Position numbers and translations under genes: made by a program. Below the pieces are notes generated by a model. That model saw nothing but the letters and a program-made list of their open reading frames with translations, was not told the DNA's origin and ran no database searches. Positions 60,844 through 64,000 of a stretch of DNA of 64,000 nt are shown piece by piece; the stretch's first letter is position 1; every line of letters begins with the position of its first letter. This DNA is from Mucilaginibacter agri (GTDB taxonomy: Bacteria; Bacteroidota; Bacteroidia; Sphingobacteriales; Sphingobacteriaceae): assembly GCF_009928685.1 (NCBI RefSeq), contig NZ_WWEO01000042.1:496001-560000 (forward strand), given 5' to 3'.

Positions 60844-62103
60844 ATGGATACAATGATTCAGGAACCTCAAGTGGTTTATCAGGGTAGCAATACCGCTACC
60901 TATCGTACTGTACTATTTGCCTTATGTTTTTTAAGCAGTGCCCTTGGGGGCACTGTATCAACCCTTATGTCGGTTTATTTGCCGGTAGTAGTTAAAGAAC
61001 TACAGGGAGATCAATCCGCAGAACAAATGAACACTATAAGCGGGTACATTAATGCCCTGTTTATATTTGGCTGGGCACTCGGCGGTTTCTCGTGGGGAAT
61101 GATCTGCGATAACTTAGGTCGTAAGAAATCATTGCTGCTTTCTATCGGCTGCTATGGTTTGTTCACCATGTTAACCGGCTTTATGCAAAATTGGTATGGT
61201 ATTGTGCTCTGCCGTTTTATGAGCGGTTTTGGGGTAGGTGGGGTGCTGGTGGTATCGTTCACTCTAATCAGCGAAATATGGCCAACTAAAAGCAAAGCCA
61301 TTTATACGGGTATATTGTCGATCGCTTTTCCTGTGGGAATTTTCTCTGCCGGTGTAATTAACAATATTGTTAGTTCGTGGCGCGAAGGTTTTTATGTTGG
61401 AATAATTCCGGTTTTAATAGCCTTAGTTGGTATTTGGGCGATACAAGAGTCGGATCAATGGGTAAATCATAGAATCAATAAAGCCTTGGCACCCGATAAA
61501 TCGAAGGCGCTGTTCTCTCCGGTCAACCGCAAACAGTTGTTTATAAGCTCCATAACTTTTGGGACAATGCTTGTCGGCCTATGGGCCATATTCTCGTGGC
61601 TGCCTACCTGGGTACAAAGCATCAGCACAGGCGACGCTCAAAAAGAGCGTGGGTTAAGCATGATGTTTTTAGGCATGGGCGGCTTATCAGGTGGCTTTAT
61701 TTCGGGCTGGTTTGTAAATATGGCCGGCCTGCGCCGGTCTATGATCATTTGCTTTAGCGTATGTTCTGTATTCTCATTTCTGCTGTTTAAAACTAACACA
61801 GTATTTACTCCAATGATCTATGCCGAGATTGCCATGCTGGCTTTATTTTTCGGCATCAGTCAGGGAGTATTGTCGGTATACGTACCGCAGCTTTTCCCAA
61901 CTGCAGTGCGGGCATCGGCAACGGGTTTTAGCTTTAATATCGGCCGCATATTTACGGGGCTAGCTGTTTTATTTGTAGGCGTGTTGGTTAACTATTTGGG
62001 TGGCTATAGTAACGCAATCTTTATTTTTTCACTGGTTTTTATCATCGGCCTTATCGTGGTAATCTTTGTTACCGACTATAAAATTACTAATCATAATCAA
62101 TAA
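60844..62103 (+). CDS. MFS transporter (AAHS/niacin-type)
   Basis: The 419-residue protein has twelve hydrophobic segments and the MFS loop motif CDNLGRKKSLLLS between helices 2 and 3. A second-half motif (FPTAVRASATGFSFNIGR) is typical of the aromatic-acid, niacin and sugar porter families. It starts 5 bases after the TonB receptor stop, so both are in one transcript: the receptor would bring a ligand into the periplasm and this protein carry it across the inner membrane. Two AhpD-like genes follow directly. Substrate unknown; a small aromatic acid is a guess based on the family. Confidence 0.88.
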   Translation: MDTMIQEPQVVYQGSNTATYRTVLFALCFLSSALGGTVSTLMSVYLPVVVKELQGDQSAEQMNTISGYINALFIFGWALGGFSWGMICDNLGRKKSLLLSIGCYGLFTMLTGFMQNWYGIVLCRFMSGFGVGGVLVVSFTLISEIWPTKSKAIYTGILSIAFPVGIFSAGVINNIVSSWREGFYVGIIPVLIALVGIWAIQESDQWVNHRINKALAPDKSKALFSPVNRKQLFISSITFGTMLVGLWAIFSWLPTWVQSISTGDAQKERGLSMMFLGMGGLSGGFISGWFVNMAGLRRSMIICFSVCSVFSFLLFKTNTVFTPMIYAEIAMLALFFGISQGVLSVYVPQLFPTAVRASATGFSFNIGRIFTGLAVLFVGVLVNYLGGYSNAIFIFSLVFIIGLIVVIFVTDYKITNHNQ

Positions 62104-62130
62104 TTATTTAACCTCTATAAAATCGAAAAT

Positions 62131-62682
62131 ATGGCACACATTAATGTTCCCCCTGGCGTACCTGGTATTCGTTCACTAGTTATGTTCCGTCCCGAAACCG
62201 GGCAATATCTTTACCAGTTAGCACAGGTTTTGCTACGCGACGAATCACCGATTTCGCAAGCAGACCGCGAGCTGATCGCTACCTATGTATCATACCGAAA
62301 CGACTGCATGTTTTGCATGAGCAGCCATGCCGCCGCCGCGCGTTGTTTGTATGGCGAAGACGAAGCTACCGTTGATGAGGTTTTAATAGATATGCAACGT
62401 GCACCCGTAAGCGATAAACTGAAATCCTTGCTGCACATTGCAGGTAAGGTGCAAATACTGGGTAAAGAAGTTACCCAGGCCGATGTGGATGCCGCCCGCG
62501 CGCAAGGCGTAACCGACCGCGAATTGCACGATACTGTACTTATTGCAGCTGCTTTTTGTATGTATAACCGCTATGTAGATGGCCTCGCTTCGCTTACGCC
62601 ACCAAACCGCGAAGACTATGTAGAAATGGGCAAACATTTAGCTACCAATGGCTACGTATCACCTAAACCGCAAACCGTTTAA
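62131..62682 (+). CDS. AhpD-like carboxymuconolactone decarboxylase-family protein 2
   Basis: The 183-residue protein aligns with the AhpD-like proteins at 57476 and 62691 over its whole length. The centre is intact: Cys59 and Cys62 in NDCMFCMSSH, His66 and Glu47. YNRYVDGL appears near residue 143. It starts 27 bases after the MFS stop and 8 bases separate it from the next paralogue. The CxxC pair favours a peroxidase-like redox role rather than plain decarboxylation. Sequence differences around the CxxC suggest that the three copies may have separate substrates. Confidence 0.82.
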   Translation: MAHINVPPGVPGIRSLVMFRPETGQYLYQLAQVLLRDESPISQADRELIATYVSYRNDCMFCMSSHAAAARCLYGEDEATVDEVLIDMQRAPVSDKLKSLLHIAGKVQILGKEVTQADVDAARAQGVTDRELHDTVLIAAAFCMYNRYVDGLASLTPPNREDYVEMGKHLATNGYVSPKPQTV

Positions 62683-62690
62683 TTAATGTC

Positions 62691-63239
62691 ATGGCATATA
62701 TCGAATTAAATAATGATCTCCCAGGCATTCGAGGCTTGATGGCTTATCGCCCGGATACGGCTTACGCGCTGAATGATATAGCTGAGGTGCTGTTGAGGGA
62801 TGACAACAACTCGCTTTCGCGCGGCGAGAGGGAGTTGATTGCTACTTACGTATCTTACCTAAACGATTGCTTTTTTTGTCAGAATGTTCACGGAGCTGTT
62901 GCCGGGCATTACTTAAACTGTAATATTGCGCAAATTGATGCCGTTAAGCATGATTTTAATCAGACCGATCTTTCTGATAAAATGAAGGCATTACTAACAA
63001 TTGCAGGCAGTGTGCAAAAGGGAGGGAAGCAGGTTAGTACTGAGCAAATAGAGTTGGCGCGGGAAACAGGTGCAACAGATACCGAGATACATGATACAGT
63101 ATTGATAGCCGCTGCGTTCTGTATGTTCAACCGTTATGTAGATGGGTTAGGAACCTGGGCTCCTCAAGACCGTCAGTTCTATGTAGACCGCGCTCCGCAG
63201 CGCGCGATAGACGGATATCAAACGAGTGTTTATAAATAG
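62691..63239 (+). CDS. AhpD-like carboxymuconolactone decarboxylase-family protein 3
   Basis: The 182-residue third paralogue has Cys60, Cys63 and His67 in NDCFFCQNVHGAV and the FNRYVDGLG motif near residue 144. It starts 8 bases after the second copy, so the pair is translationally coupled or nearly so. It is the last gene before a terminator. Related members are often trimeric or hexameric, so mixed oligomers of the three paralogues are possible. The substrate is unknown. Confidence 0.82.
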   Translation: MAYIELNNDLPGIRGLMAYRPDTAYALNDIAEVLLRDDNNSLSRGERELIATYVSYLNDCFFCQNVHGAVAGHYLNCNIAQIDAVKHDFNQTDLSDKMKALLTIAGSVQKGGKQVSTEQIELARETGATDTEIHDTVLIAAAFCMFNRYVDGLGTWAPQDRQFYVDRAPQRAIDGYQTSVYK

Positions 63240-63259
63240 AGAGATCGAATCGTTAACTT

Positions 63260-63293
63260 AAAGAGGCTTGCTCCCAAAAGGACAAGCCTCTTT
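63260..63293. terminator. Intrinsic terminator at the end of the AhpD/TonB block
   Basis: AAAGAGGCTTG (63260-63270) and CAAGCCTCTTT (63283-63293) form a perfect 11-base stem with a 12-base loop, followed by T and A bases. It lies between convergent genes and may work in both directions. Confidence 0.85.
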
Positions 63294-63328
63294 TATAGAT
63301 TAAAATTGCGGTAACCAGGTGGCAAGAA

Positions 63329-64000
63329 CTATTTTAACAGATGCTTTTCTAAATCAAATGTTAGCTCATAAATACGTTTGCAGCTTTCGGCGTGCCATAT
63401 TTTGTGTTTGCCAACAATGTTGCCTGCCAATAGCGGTCCCATAATGTAAAAATTGGTATCGGCTTCAAAGTTGTTATTTACACGGAACCCTTTTTCTGAT
63501 GGATTGATTTTGCAGATTTTGCGGTTAATTAAATTTTTGATCAAGCCGGATGTCGGGCTATATTTGTTTAGCGTGTTTGATCCCGTGCAGTTTATAATGA
63601 TATCCAATTTACTATCAATGTACACCTTGCATTCAGTCGCCGGGGTTTTGTATTCAAATCCAAATTCACTTGCCTTTTCAAAGTTCCCTTTAATAAACTC
63701 TATCTTTTTATGTTGTTCCAATAATTGTACTTTATCAAAATAGTCGCTTCCTGCCCGTCTATAATACGTTCCGATCTTATCGCCATAGTGCAATACAAAG
63801 CGGAGTTGCTCGTCAGGCTTTAATTCATTAACCAATTTTAAGATTGTAGAATTTACGCTTGTGTAAGAATCTTCGCGATCTATAGTCAGGTTATCGGCCA
63901 GCTTTAAATCTTTAATAAAACATTGGAAAATTTGATCTGCGGTAAACTCTTCTGATTCTCCCAATGCAACCAAATTTGGTGGGACAAATGGTGATTTGAC
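63329..64000 (-). CDS. FAD/NAD(P)-binding protein (5' truncated)
   Basis: The frame runs from the right edge of the window to a stop at 63329, so the start and the N-terminal nucleotide-binding fold are missing. The visible part has an internal INCTGSNTLNKYSP section, as in FAD/NAD(P)-dependent monooxygenase-like proteins, where a GTG(S) loop follows the second Rossmann strand. The C-terminal NFYIMGPLLAGNIVGKHKIWHAESCKRIYELT is also typical of these FAD-binding proteins. Substrate and redox partner are not known. It converges on the AhpD block across the shared terminator. Confidence 0.7.
   Translation of the reverse strand, partial: VKSPFVPPNLVALGESEEFTADQIFQCFIKDLKLADNLTIDREDSYTSVNSTILKLVNELKPDEQLRFVLHYGDKIGTYYRRAGSDYFDKVQLLEQHKKIEFIKGNFEKASEFGFEYKTPATECKVYIDSKLDIIINCTGSNTLNKYSPTSGLIKNLINRKICKINPSEKGFRVNNNFEADTNFYIMGPLLAGNIVGKHKIWHAESCKRIYELTFDLEKHLLK

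Overview
The window looks like a chromosomal segment of a Bacteroidota bacterium of the Sphingobacteriaceae type (Mucilaginibacter/Pedobacter-like). Reasons: a type IX secretion C-terminal sorting domain, lipoproteins with short Cys signals, a carboxypeptidase-like TonB receptor, Bacteroidota promoters of the TAnnTTTG type, and several short intergenic repeat families. This is inference from gene content; no database was searched. No phage, transposase, CRISPR array or rRNA was seen. Two tRNA-Leu genes are present.

Layout. 0-7.7 kb: truncated nucleotide-sugar epimerase, mqo, a lipoprotein, an FAD oxidoreductase, ThuA and NAD-binding proteins, and a kinase-like protein without an ATPase domain. 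7.8-14.1 kb: a secreted NHL-repeat protein and a DUF1080 / Gfo-Idh-MocA / DUF6807 set that looks like exported (3-keto-)glycoside processing. 14.1-23.8 kb: a TetR regulator, MFS efflux pump, reductase, acyltransferase, fabF, Crp-like regulator, second reductase and dihydrolipoyl dehydrogenase. The same palindrome (core ATACCAATTGGTAT) lies before tetR (once), between tetR and the pump gene (twice) and before fabF, with a degenerate copy before lpdA. 23.9-38.4 kb: mostly housekeeping and stress genes (DUF2867 protein, Old Yellow Enzyme with ArsR, a two-component system, bestrophin, exported MsrA/MsrB, several short-chain dehydrogenases, AraC, HD hydrolase). 38.5-46.8 kb: histidine ammonia-lyase with MarR, a multi-PAS kinase, a phosphoesterase, and GntR with TauE/SafE and DUF1634. 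46.9-51.3 kb: two very similar glycosidase-like lipoproteins in inverted orientation around an XRE regulator. 51.4-56.5 kb: tRNA-Leu, hscB, kdsA, kdsD, an undecaprenyl-phosphate sugar transferase, a metal-receptor-like protein and a second tRNA-Leu. 57.4-63.2 kb: three AhpD-like CxxC proteins around a TonB receptor and an MFS transporter. The window ends in a truncated FAD-binding protein.

Two themes stand out. First, four regulator genes (TetR, ArsR, MarR, GntR) each have clear inverted repeats at their own promoter, so local control circuits can be read directly from the DNA. Second, the AhpD / TonB receptor / MFS / AhpD / AhpD block is the best candidate for an undescribed system: outer-membrane uptake, inner-membrane transport and three redox-type enzymes in one co-directional unit.
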